Part shown: piece by piece, positions 7,183 to 13,934 of the stretch
Layout of the letters: each line of letters opens with the position of its first letter
How positions within the stretch are numbered: position 1 is the stretch's first letter
Source: JAJNBA01 sp035696925
Lineage (GTDB): Bacteria; Actinomycetota; UBA4738; HRBIN12
Direction of reading: 5' to 3'
DNA: 19,853 nt
Assembly: GCA_035696925.1 (NCBI GenBank)
Contig: DASSDW010000055.1
Location: forward strand, 1-19,853
Program-made: the position numbers and the translations under genes
The notes under the pieces: model-generated
The model's input: only the letters and a program-made list of their open reading frames with translations
Told to the model about the DNA's origin: nothing
The model's database searches: none

Positions 7183-7476
7183 GTGACCTTCCTGATCACG
7201 TGTCCGAACTGTGGGCCGCGCGAGGCCCTCGAGTTCTCGTTCGGCGGCGAGACCACGAGCCGTGCCGGACCCACGGCGACCGATCGCGAGCTGGCGGCCG
7301 CTCTCTACTTCCGCCGCAACGTCGACGGGTGGCAGACGGAGTGGTGGGTTCATCAGAGCGGCTGCCGAGCATGGTTCCTCGCGGAACGACACACGACGAC
7401 GAACGAGATCCGGCGGACGTACCTGCCGCAGGAGGGCCCACGGGGCGAGGAAGACAAGGAGGCCGCGCCCGCGTGA
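7183..7476 (+). CDS. soxD: Sarcosine oxidase-type delta subunit
   Basis: 97-aa zinc-binding small subunit of the heterotetrameric sarcosine oxidase family. It begins MTFLITCPNCGPREALEFSFGG and carries the typical WQTEWWVHQSGCRAWFLAERHTTTNEI block. C7, C10, H57 and C61 match the zinc ligands known for the family's delta subunit. The subunit is structural, packing against the alpha and beta chains. The GTG start at 7183 has GGAGGAG at 7172-7178 in front of it. The last four bases (GTGA) overlap the start of soxA, implying translational coupling. First gene of a soxD-A-G-B run; in the well-studied clusters soxB comes first (soxBDAG). Confidence 0.92.
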   Translation: MTFLITCPNCGPREALEFSFGGETTSRAGPTATDRELAAALYFRRNVDGWQTEWWVHQSGCRAWFLAERHTTTNEIRRTYLPQEGPRGEEDKEAAPA

Positions 7477-10283
7477 GCGAGCGTCTCCCGGCGCGTCAGG
7501 GCGAAGCGATCCGGCGCGATCGGCCGATCAGGTTCCGGTTCGAGCGCAGGACGATCGCCGCGTTCGACGGGGACACCGTGGGATCGGCGCTGGCGGCGGC
7601 GGGCGTCACGATCACGGGTCGGTCGTTCAAGTACCACCGGCCCCGCGGGCTGTCGTGCATGACGGGTTCGTGCCCGAACTGCCTGATGCAGATCGACGGG
7701 ATCCCCAACGTGCGCGCCTGCACCGAGCCGGCGCGGGAGGGGATGCGGGTCGAACGCCAGAACGCATGGCCCTCCGCCGATCGGGACATCCACGGATGGC
7801 TGAACACGTTCTCGTTCATGATGCCTCCGGGGTTCTACTACAAGATCTTCCAGCATCCGCGCTGGGCATGGCCGCTCGTGGAGCCGTTCATCCGCTCGAA
7901 GGCCGGGCTGGGGAAGGTGCCCCACGAGCCCGATCACCGGCGGCGCCGGCGGATCAACCTCCACCCCGATGTCCTCGTGATCGGAGCGGGGGCGGCCGGC
8001 CTGGCGGCCTCGGCCGAGGCGGCGAAGGCGGGGGCATCGGTCGTCCTGCTCGAGCAGGGCCGCGAGGCGGGCGGTCACCTCCTCGGAGAAGCGAGCAGCA
8101 CCCTCCGATCGGGGCTCGCGCGGGAAGCCATCGGCTCCGGAGCGCGGTTCCTGTCCGAGACGGCGGCGTTCGGGGTCTTCGGCGGCGGGCTGATCGCGGC
8201 GGCCGGGCCGGACGCCCTGTATCGGATCCGCGCCGGGCACGTGATCTTCGCCACGGGGGCGGTCGAGGGATCCGCGGTGTTCCCCGGCAACGACCTTCCC
8301 GGCGTGATGCTCTCGTCCGCCGTTCACCTGCTGCTCCACCGCTACGGCGTGCTCCCCGGCCGGCGCGCTGTGGTCCTCACCGGCGACAACGTCGGGTACA
8401 CCACCGCGTGGGCCCTGAAGGACGCCGGGGCGGAGGTGACGGTGGTCGATCTCCGCTCCGACGGCGGCTGGCCGGAGGGGTTCCCGGTGTTCGCCGGGTC
8501 GACGATCCTGTCCGCGCACGGGCGGCGGCGGGTGAGCGCCGTGTCCGTCGGGCCCGCCGGCGCGACGTCCGGGCAGAAGGTCTCCTGCGATCTCGTCGTG
8601 AACGCCTGCGTGCAGACGCCGTCCACGAACCTCCTCGCGCAGGCGGGGGCGCGGTTGGCCTTCGACGAGACGTTGCAGACCTTCCTCCCGGACGAGATGC
8701 CAGCTCGCACGTGGGCCGTCGGGGCGGTGGCGGGAGCGCGCTCGCCGGAGGCGTCGGTGGCGCAAGGAAAGCTCGCGGGTCTCGAGGCAGCGGCGGGATC
8801 GGGACACGCGGTGGACACGACGGCGATCGCGGCGCTCCGGAGCGAGGCCGCGCGTTCCGGGGACCCGACCGTCCTGCCGCCCGAGGCCTCCGCGGCGTCC
8901 GGGAAGCAGTTCGCCTGCGTCTGCATGGACGTGACCGCGAAGGAGCTCAAGACGGCCGTGGCCGAGGGATTCGACTCGATGGAGCTCCTCAAGCGCTACA
9001 CGACGATCACGATGGGCCCCTGTCAGGGGAAGGCGTGCATGGCCTCGTCGCAACGGCTCTGCGGCGCGGTCACGGGCCGATCCTTCGCCGAGACGTCGCC
9101 CACCACGTCGCGGCCGCCGTGGGTCCCCGTGGAGATGGGCACCCTGGCCGGCGCCCGGCTCACCCCGCGCAAGGAGACGACGATCCACGACCGGCACGCC
9201 GCCGCGGGCGCGGAGTTCATGTGGGCCGGGGACTGGCGACGACCCCACCACTACACGACCCCCCAAGCGGAGGTCGCCGCCGTACGGAACCGCGTCGGCC
9301 TGATCGACGTGAGCACCCTGGGCACGTTCCGGATCAAAGGACCCGAGGCGGTCGAGCTCCTCGAACGCCTCTACCCGAACCGGTTCTCCGACCTCGCCGT
9401 CGGACGGGTCCGGTACGGCGCGATGCTCAACGACGAGGGCGTGATCCTCGACGACGGAGCGGTCGTCCGCCTGGCCGACGATGAGTTCTTCGTCACGGTG
9501 ACGACGGGGAACACGGCCGCGCTGGAGCGATGGATCACCTGGTGGAACGCGGACTGGGGCCTCGACGCGCTCGTCCTGAACGTGACGGGAGCGTACGGGG
9601 CCGTGAACCTGGCGGGGCCCCGAGCCCGCAACGTCATGACCTCGCTCACCGACGCGGACGTCTCGAGGGCGGCGATGCCGTACATGACCGCGACGAGGAT
9701 GACGGTGGCGGACGTACCTTCGCTGGTGCTGCGGATCGGCTTCGTGGGCGAGACCGGCTACGAGATCCACTTCCCGTCCGCCTACGGCGAGCACCTGTGG
9801 GACGCCGTGATGGAGGCCGGCCGCCCCGACGGGATCGTCTCCTTCGGCCTTGAGGCCCAGCGGATCCTCCGCCTGGAGAAGCAGCACATCCTCGTGGGAC
9901 AGGACACGGACGCCGAATCCGACCCGTACGAAGCGGGGCTCGGCTGGATGGTGAAGGACGACAAGGAGGACTTCCTCGGTCTGCGGTCGCTCCGAGACCT
10001 GAAGGACCGGGGGCCGCGCGAGCGGCTGGTCGGGTTCACGGCACCGGAGCGCTGGCTGCCGCCCGAAGGCGCGTCCGTGGTCCGCGAGGGAGCGTGGGTC
10101 GGCCGGGTCACATCGGCGAGGCGCAGCGAGGCCGTCGGCGGCGTGGTCGGGCTGGCGTGGGTGCCGGCGGAGTGGGCGGGGGACGGCAGCACGATCGAGA
10201 TCCAGTTCGGGGGGAGCCACACGATCGGCACGGTCCGCACCGATCCGTTCTACGACCCGCGGGGCGAGAGGCTCCGCTCATGA
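7473..10283 (+). CDS. soxA: Sarcosine oxidase-type alpha subunit retaining two [2Fe-2S] cysteine motifs
   Basis: 936 aa. In order: an N-terminal ferredoxin-like (Fer2_4) domain, about 15-100; an NAD(P)/FAD-type domain starting at the GAGAAGLAASAEAAKAG dinucleotide fold (about 167-195) with FATGAVEGSAVFPGNDLPGVM; a BFD-like segment (about 480-530); and a C-terminal GcvT fold (about 565-936) expected to bind tetrahydrofolate and take the one-carbon unit. The unusual point is the cysteines. C62, C67, C70 and C83 form a complete C-x4-C-x2-C-x12-C plant-type [2Fe-2S] motif (SCMTGSCPNC...RAC). C482, C484, C517 and C522 form a complete BFD-type C-x-C-x32-C-x4-C motif (CVCMDVT...GPCQGKAC). From memory, the equivalent regions of bacterial sarcosine oxidases have no such cysteines. 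GTG start overlaps the soxD stop; AAGGAGG lies about 10 nt upstream. Confidence 0.9.
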   Translation: MSERLPARQGEAIRRDRPIRFRFERRTIAAFDGDTVGSALAAAGVTITGRSFKYHRPRGLSCMTGSCPNCLMQIDGIPNVRACTEPAREGMRVERQNAWPSADRDIHGWLNTFSFMMPPGFYYKIFQHPRWAWPLVEPFIRSKAGLGKVPHEPDHRRRRRINLHPDVLVIGAGAAGLAASAEAAKAGASVVLLEQGREAGGHLLGEASSTLRSGLAREAIGSGARFLSETAAFGVFGGGLIAAAGPDALYRIRAGHVIFATGAVEGSAVFPGNDLPGVMLSSAVHLLLHRYGVLPGRRAVVLTGDNVGYTTAWALKDAGAEVTVVDLRSDGGWPEGFPVFAGSTILSAHGRRRVSAVSVGPAGATSGQKVSCDLVVNACVQTPSTNLLAQAGARLAFDETLQTFLPDEMPARTWAVGAVAGARSPEASVAQGKLAGLEAAAGSGHAVDTTAIAALRSEAARSGDPTVLPPEASAASGKQFACVCMDVTAKELKTAVAEGFDSMELLKRYTTITMGPCQGKACMASSQRLCGAVTGRSFAETSPTTSRPPWVPVEMGTLAGARLTPRKETTIHDRHAAAGAEFMWAGDWRRPHHYTTPQAEVAAVRNRVGLIDVSTLGTFRIKGPEAVELLERLYPNRFSDLAVGRVRYGAMLNDEGVILDDGAVVRLADDEFFVTVTTGNTAALERWITWWNADWGLDALVLNVTGAYGAVNLAGPRARNVMTSLTDADVSRAAMPYMTATRMTVADVPSLVLRIGFVGETGYEIHFPSAYGEHLWDAVMEAGRPDGIVSFGLEAQRILRLEKQHILVGQDTDAESDPYEAGLGWMVKDDKEDFLGLRSLRDLKDRGPRERLVGFTAPERWLPPEGASVVREGAWVGRVTSARRSEAVGGVVGLAWVPAEWAGDGSTIEIQFGGSHTIGTVRTDPFYDPRGERLRS

Positions 10284-10906
10284 GCACGGCGATCCGGCGC
10301 TCGCCGGCGGCGCGGCTGTCCTCGCGCGCCGGGGCGGTGTTCGTGGAGGAGGCGGGTTGGGAGATCCCGGCCTCCTACGGGAACGACGCGGGGGAGCGCG
10401 CGGCGATCCGCGACCGCGTGGCGATCGCGGACATCACGGCGCGCGCCAAGGTGGACATCCGGGGCCGCATCCCGGAGACGCTGCCCTCGCCGGCCGACAC
10501 CGTCCTCGCGCGCATCTCGGCGGAGTGGGTCGTGCTGCTCGGAGCGCCGGACGCGGAACGAAGGCTGATCGGGGCGATCGAACCCGTCGTCGCCCCGGGC
10601 GCGATGGTGACCGATGTGACGCACCTGTTCGCGGGCGTGGCGCTGGCCGGGCCGGCGTTGCCGGAGCTCGTGGAACGTGCCACGTCGTGGGATCTCTCTA
10701 CCCTCCCGTCGGGCGCGGCGACCGGCGCACCGATCGCCGAGGTCCGCGCGCTGCTGGTCCGCCGCGAGCTCCCGTTCCCCGTCCTCGAGGTGTTCGTGGC
10801 CACGGAGTTCGGCCGGTACGTGTGGGAGACCCTCTCGGGCATCGTGAGCGGCCTCGGCGGTGGCCCGGCAGGGTGGCAGGCCCTCCGCGCGGAGGGCTGG
10901 CGCTGA
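10280..10906 (+). CDS. soxG: Sarcosine oxidase-type gamma subunit
   Basis: 208 aa, the usual size. It has weak but recognisable resemblance to the GcvT-like gamma subunit: SYGNDAGERAAIRDRVAIADITARAKVDIRG near the start, LGAPDAERRLIGAIEP in the middle and RRELPFPVLEVFVATEFGRYVWETL near the end. Gamma subunits are structural and have the GcvT fold without catalytic residues. Assignment rests on the position between soxA and soxB, on size and on these motifs. The ATG overlaps the soxA stop (ATGA) and its own stop overlaps the soxB ATG by one base (TGATG), so soxA, soxG and soxB are translationally coupled. Confidence 0.85.
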   Translation: MSTAIRRSPAARLSSRAGAVFVEEAGWEIPASYGNDAGERAAIRDRVAIADITARAKVDIRGRIPETLPSPADTVLARISAEWVVLLGAPDAERRLIGAIEPVVAPGAMVTDVTHLFAGVALAGPALPELVERATSWDLSTLPSGAATGAPIAEVRALLVRRELPFPVLEVFVATEFGRYVWETLSGIVSGLGGGPAGWQALRAEGWR

Positions 10907-12120
10907 TGCACCCGATCCGGTACTTCAGACCGTGGCGGATGTGGCGCCGCCACGAGATGAAGGATGCCTACGACGTCGTGATCGTCGGCGGCGGCGCCCA
11001 CGGGCTCGCGATCGCCTACGAGCTCGCGAAGCGCGGTATCTACGACGTCGCCGTCCTCGACAAGAGCTACATCGGCGCCGGCGGTTCCGGCCGCAACACG
11101 ACGATCGTCCGCGCGAACTACCGGACGCCGGAGGGCGTGGCCTTCTACAAGGAGTCGCTCCGGCTCTACGAGCAGCTCGCGCAGGAGCTCGACTACAACC
11201 TCCTGCTCTCTCAACAGGGCCACCTGACGCTCGCCCATGCCGAGCGCGCCGTGATCGTCGCGCACGAGCGCGCGGAGGTGAACAGGCTCCTCGGCGTGGA
11301 CTCGCGGGTGATCTACCCGGACGAGATCACGAAGCTCTGCCCGGAGCTCGATCTCTCCACGCACCCCGACTTCCCGATCATGGCCGCGCTCTACCACCCG
11401 CCGGGGGGGGTGATCCGCCACGACGCGGTCGTGTGGGCGTACGCGCGGATGGCCGACCGGATGGGCGTGCACATCCATCAGGGCACCGAGGTGACCGGCA
11501 TCGACGTCAACGGCGGTCGTGTCACCGGCGTCCGGACGAACCGGGGCGACATCGCCGCGGGAACCGTCATCTCCGCGGTGGCGGGATGGACGAGCGAGGT
11601 CTGCCGCATGGCGAGGGTGGAGACGCCGATCGTCACGCACCCGCTGCAGGCGTTCGTGACGGAGCCGCTGAAACCCTTCCTCGATGTGATCTTGGTCTCG
11701 GCCACGCTGCACGTGTACATCTCGCAGACCGACCGGGGGGAGGTGCTGATCGGCTCGGAGATCGAGCCGTACACGTCCTACTCGCAGGAGTCGACGCTCG
11801 ACTTCCTCGAGGTCACGGCCGCGCATTCCCTCGAGCTCCTCCCGATGCTCGGGAGGGTGAAGCTGATGCGGGCCTGGGGAGGGCTCTGCGACGTGACGCC
11901 GGACTACTCGCCGATCATGGGCCTGACGGACGTGGAGGGGTTCCTGATCGACGGCGGCTGGGGAACCTACGGATTCAAGGCGACGCCGATCGTGGGTGTC
12001 ACGATGGCAGACCTGGTGAAGGACAGCGTCGTGCCGGATCTGATCGCACCGTTCGCGCTGGAGCGGTTCTGGAAGCGAGAGCTCGTCTCCGAGATCGCCG
12101 CCGCGGCCGTGTCCCACTGA
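10906..12120 (+). CDS. soxB: Sarcosine oxidase-type beta subunit (FAD/FMN amine oxidoreductase)
   Basis: 404 aa, full length. Contains a Rossmann FAD motif VIVGGGAHGLAIAYELAKRG (26-44), the GRNTTIVRANYRTPEG segment (62-77), and GGVIRHDAVVWAYARMAD around His172, which fits the His that carries covalent FMN in characterised heterotetrameric enzymes. The C-terminal pattern WGGLCDVTPDYSPIMG and GGWGTYGFKATPIVG is typical of sarcosine oxidase beta. The subunit oxidises an N-methyl amine to an imine at the flavin; the methylene group is then passed to folate in the alpha subunit. Overlaps soxG by one base, and fdhD begins 21 nt downstream. The substrate could be sarcosine or another N-methyl amino acid; sequence alone does not decide. 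Confidence 0.92.
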   Translation: MHPIRYFRPWRMWRRHEMKDAYDVVIVGGGAHGLAIAYELAKRGIYDVAVLDKSYIGAGGSGRNTTIVRANYRTPEGVAFYKESLRLYEQLAQELDYNLLLSQQGHLTLAHAERAVIVAHERAEVNRLLGVDSRVIYPDEITKLCPELDLSTHPDFPIMAALYHPPGGVIRHDAVVWAYARMADRMGVHIHQGTEVTGIDVNGGRVTGVRTNRGDIAAGTVISAVAGWTSEVCRMARVETPIVTHPLQAFVTEPLKPFLDVILVSATLHVYISQTDRGEVLIGSEIEPYTSYSQESTLDFLEVTAAHSLELLPMLGRVKLMRAWGGLCDVTPDYSPIMGLTDVEGFLIDGGWGTYGFKATPIVGVTMADLVKDSVVPDLIAPFALERFWKRELVSEIAAAAVSH

Positions 12121-12141
12121 GGCCGTGGCATCATTGGCGTG

Positions 12142-13026
12142 ATGCCCACGTCCGCCCAGCCTCTCCGCCGGAACATCGCGAACGTGCACGTCGTCGCGAT
12201 GAACGACGGTGTCCGCTCCGAGCGGACCGACACGCTCGCCGCCGAGGAGCCGCTCGAGATCCGCGTGCAGGGCCCCGGTCAGGAGCAGCGATCGGTGGCG
12301 GTCACGATGCGGACCCCCGGGGGCGACTTCGAGCTCGCGGTGGGCTTCCTCTTCACCGAGGGGCTGATCGCGCCGGGTGACGTGAGCCGGGTCGCCTACT
12401 GCGACACCCTCCCCGGGGAGGACCAGCAGTACAACATCGTGTCCGTCACGCTCACGCGCCCGTTCGATTTCGATCGGCTCAAGCGGAACTTCTACGCCAC
12501 GTCGTCCTGCGGCGTGTGCGGGAAGGCGGCGCTCGACGACATCGAGGTTCGATGCGCTCCCGTCTCCACGGGAACGACGATCGATACCGCCACCCTGCTC
12601 GGCCTGCCCGGCGCGCTCCGGAGAGCACAGAAGGTCTTCGAGCGGACGGGAGGACTCCACGCCGCCGGTCTCTTCTCGGCGGACGGTCGCGTCGTTTCGG
12701 TTCGTGAGGACGTGGGCCGCCACAACGCCGTGGACAAGGTCGTGGGGGAGCAGGTCCTCGCCGGGCGGGTCCCGCTCGCGGACCACGTCCTCCAGGTGAG
12801 CGGCCGGCTTTCCTTCGAGATCGTGCAGAAGGCGGCGGTCGCCGGGATCCCGATCGTGAGCGCGGTGAGCGCGCCCTCGTCACTCGCCGTCGAGGCGGGG
12901 GAGCGCTTCGGCATGACGCTCGTCGGCTTCGTACGCGACGACCGGCTGAACGTCTACACCCACCCGGAACGCGTGGGGACCGAGCGTCAGGCGACGACCA
13001 CACCGAGGAGCGTCCCGACGCCGTAG
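12142..13026 (+). CDS. fdhD: FdhD sulfurtransferase for formate dehydrogenase
   Basis: 294 aa from the ATG at 12142; a GTG directly before it (12139) would add one residue. FdhD carries sulfur from a cysteine desulfurase to the molybdenum/tungsten bis-MGD cofactor before its insertion into formate dehydrogenase. The conserved SSCGVCGKAAL loop gives C123 and C126, at almost the same positions as the paired Cys of the E. coli protein. EEPLEIRV, VTMRTPGGDFELAVGFLFTEGL, RTGGLHAAGLF, EDVGRHNAVDKVVG and SGRLSFEIVQKA are family signatures. It follows soxB by only 21 nt, so it is probably the last gene of the sox operon, although its client FDH is encoded across the VIT gene. The last 40 bp overlap the convergent VIT gene. 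The client is very likely the selenocysteine FDH at 13935. Confidence 0.95.
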   Translation: MPTSAQPLRRNIANVHVVAMNDGVRSERTDTLAAEEPLEIRVQGPGQEQRSVAVTMRTPGGDFELAVGFLFTEGLIAPGDVSRVAYCDTLPGEDQQYNIVSVTLTRPFDFDRLKRNFYATSSCGVCGKAALDDIEVRCAPVSTGTTIDTATLLGLPGALRRAQKVFERTGGLHAAGLFSADGRVVSVREDVGRHNAVDKVVGEQVLAGRVPLADHVLQVSGRLSFEIVQKAAVAGIPIVSAVSAPSSLAVEAGERFGMTLVGFVRDDRLNVYTHPERVGTERQATTTPRSVPTP

Positions 13027-13781
13027 GTGATCGCGGCCGCAACGGCGCCGATCGCGAGCATCCGCGTTCCCGAGAACAGGGCACCTCGCCCAGTGAGCAC
13101 GGTCATCGCCGCCCCGACACCGAAGAGGGTCACGCCAGACAACACGGCGGAGACGACGACGGCCGAGTCGCCCGTATGGAACAGGAACGGCAGCAGCGGG
13201 ACGGCCGCCCCGATCGCGAACGTCACGAACGACGACGCTGCCGCGGCCCAGGGCGAGCCGAGGCCTTTCCGCATGTCGATCCCGAGCTCCTCGCGTGCGT
13301 GGGTCTCGAGGGCGATCTGTGGTTCCTTCATCACGTCGGCGGCGATCGAGGCGGCGGTCGCGGGGTCGATGCCCTTCGCCTCGAAGATCCCGGCGAGCTC
13401 CCGCTCCTCCTCGTCGGGCATGGTCGCGATCTCGTGCGCCTCCTTGTGGATCAACTGCTCGAAAACCTCGCGCTGCACCTTCATCGAGACGTACTCACCC
13501 GCCGCCATCGAGAACGCGCCCGCGAGAAGTCCCGCGATCCCCGCGATGACCACGATGTCCCGATCCAGGCCGGATCCGGCCACCCCGAAGATCAGCGACA
13601 GGTTCGAGACGAGGCCGTCGTTCATCCCGAAGATCGCGGCCCGAAGGGCCCCGGACCTGCTGCTCGCAACGTCCTGTTCGACCCCGACGGGACCGGGATG
13701 CGGCGTGATCCGCGAGCCGGTGCTCCCCCGGAGCCGATCGAAGATGCTCACCCGTGGTTCACCCGGCGCTCGGTCGGTCAT
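12987..13781 (-). CDS. VIT1/CCC1-family Fe2+/Mn2+ transporter
   Basis: 264 aa. After a basic, proline-rich N-terminus comes the family hallmark AAIFGMNDGLVSNLSLIFGVAG (TM1), then AGIAGLLAGAFSMAAGEYVSM (TM2), a cytoplasmic acidic helical segment with HKEAHEIATMPDEEERELAGIFEAKG (metal-binding Glu/His rich), and three C-terminal helices ending GVGTLLGVVVA. The family exports or stores Fe2+ or Mn2+. The ATG at 13781 is the best fit, but the GGGGAGG stretch directly abuts it, so either the mRNA is nearly leaderless (TACCGT lies 9 nt upstream) or a later start is used. It is divergent from the FDH operon and convergent with fdhD, sharing 40 bp of coding sequence. A role in iron supply to the Fe-S-rich neighbours is only a suggestion. 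Confidence 0.9.
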   Translation of the reverse strand: MTDRAPGEPRVSIFDRLRGSTGSRITPHPGPVGVEQDVASSRSGALRAAIFGMNDGLVSNLSLIFGVAGSGLDRDIVVIAGIAGLLAGAFSMAAGEYVSMKVQREVFEQLIHKEAHEIATMPDEEERELAGIFEAKGIDPATAASIAADVMKEPQIALETHAREELGIDMRKGLGSPWAAAASSFVTFAIGAAVPLLPFLFHTGDSAVVVSAVLSGVTLFGVGAAMTVLTGRGALFSGTRMLAIGAVAAAITYGVGTLLGVVVA

Positions 13782-13934
13782 CCTCCCCACACGGTAGACC
13801 GTGGAGGGCGCCGACCCCATCCCTGTCGCGACGAGGCGCCTTAGAATCCCCGGGAGGCCGGGATCGTCCGGTCGGGCACGACGGCCAGCACGACGAGGCC
13901 GCGACGACGAGGCCAGCAACGAGGGAGGAGCGGG
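13782..13934. promoter_or_regulatory. Divergent promoter region between the VIT gene and the formate dehydrogenase operon
   Basis: 153 nt. Toward the VIT gene, TACCGT (minus strand, 13796-13791) lies 9 nt from its ATG and overlaps a small inverted repeat, ACGGT-AG-ACCGT (13791-13802), which could be an operator. Toward the FDH gene, TAGAAT (13842-13847) is a good -10 match without a clear -35, predicting an ~80-nt leader. The strong ribosome site GGGAGGAG (13923-13930) lies 4 nt before the FDH ATG. These are visual matches only. Confidence 0.4.
13878..13914 (+). repeat. Short tandem direct repeats in the predicted FDH leader
   Basis: ACGACGAGGCC occurs twice (13890-13900 and 13904-13914, 14-nt period), preceded by a degenerate copy ACGACGGCC (13878-13886). 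It sits between the predicted transcription start and the ribosome site of the FDH catalytic gene. It may be regulatory or simply low-complexity GC-rich sequence. Confidence 0.5.

Noticed and set aside
6633..7274. Upstream extension of the APC permease (214 extra codons)
   Set aside because: The extension is Pro/Arg-rich with no membrane or family features, overlaps the zinc-ribbon gene and soxD, and the GTG at 6632 has a ribosome site plus a promoter at 6679-6707.
7353..10220. 955-codon open frame on the minus strand opposite soxA
   Set aside because: High-GC shadow of soxA: Arg/Gly/His-rich composition, no family motif, and soxA on the other strand is clearly real.
10375..12786. 803-codon minus-strand frame opposite soxG, soxB and fdhD
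   Set aside because: Shadow of three recognisable plus-strand genes; the translated product is low-complexity Arg/His/Asp-rich and matches no family.
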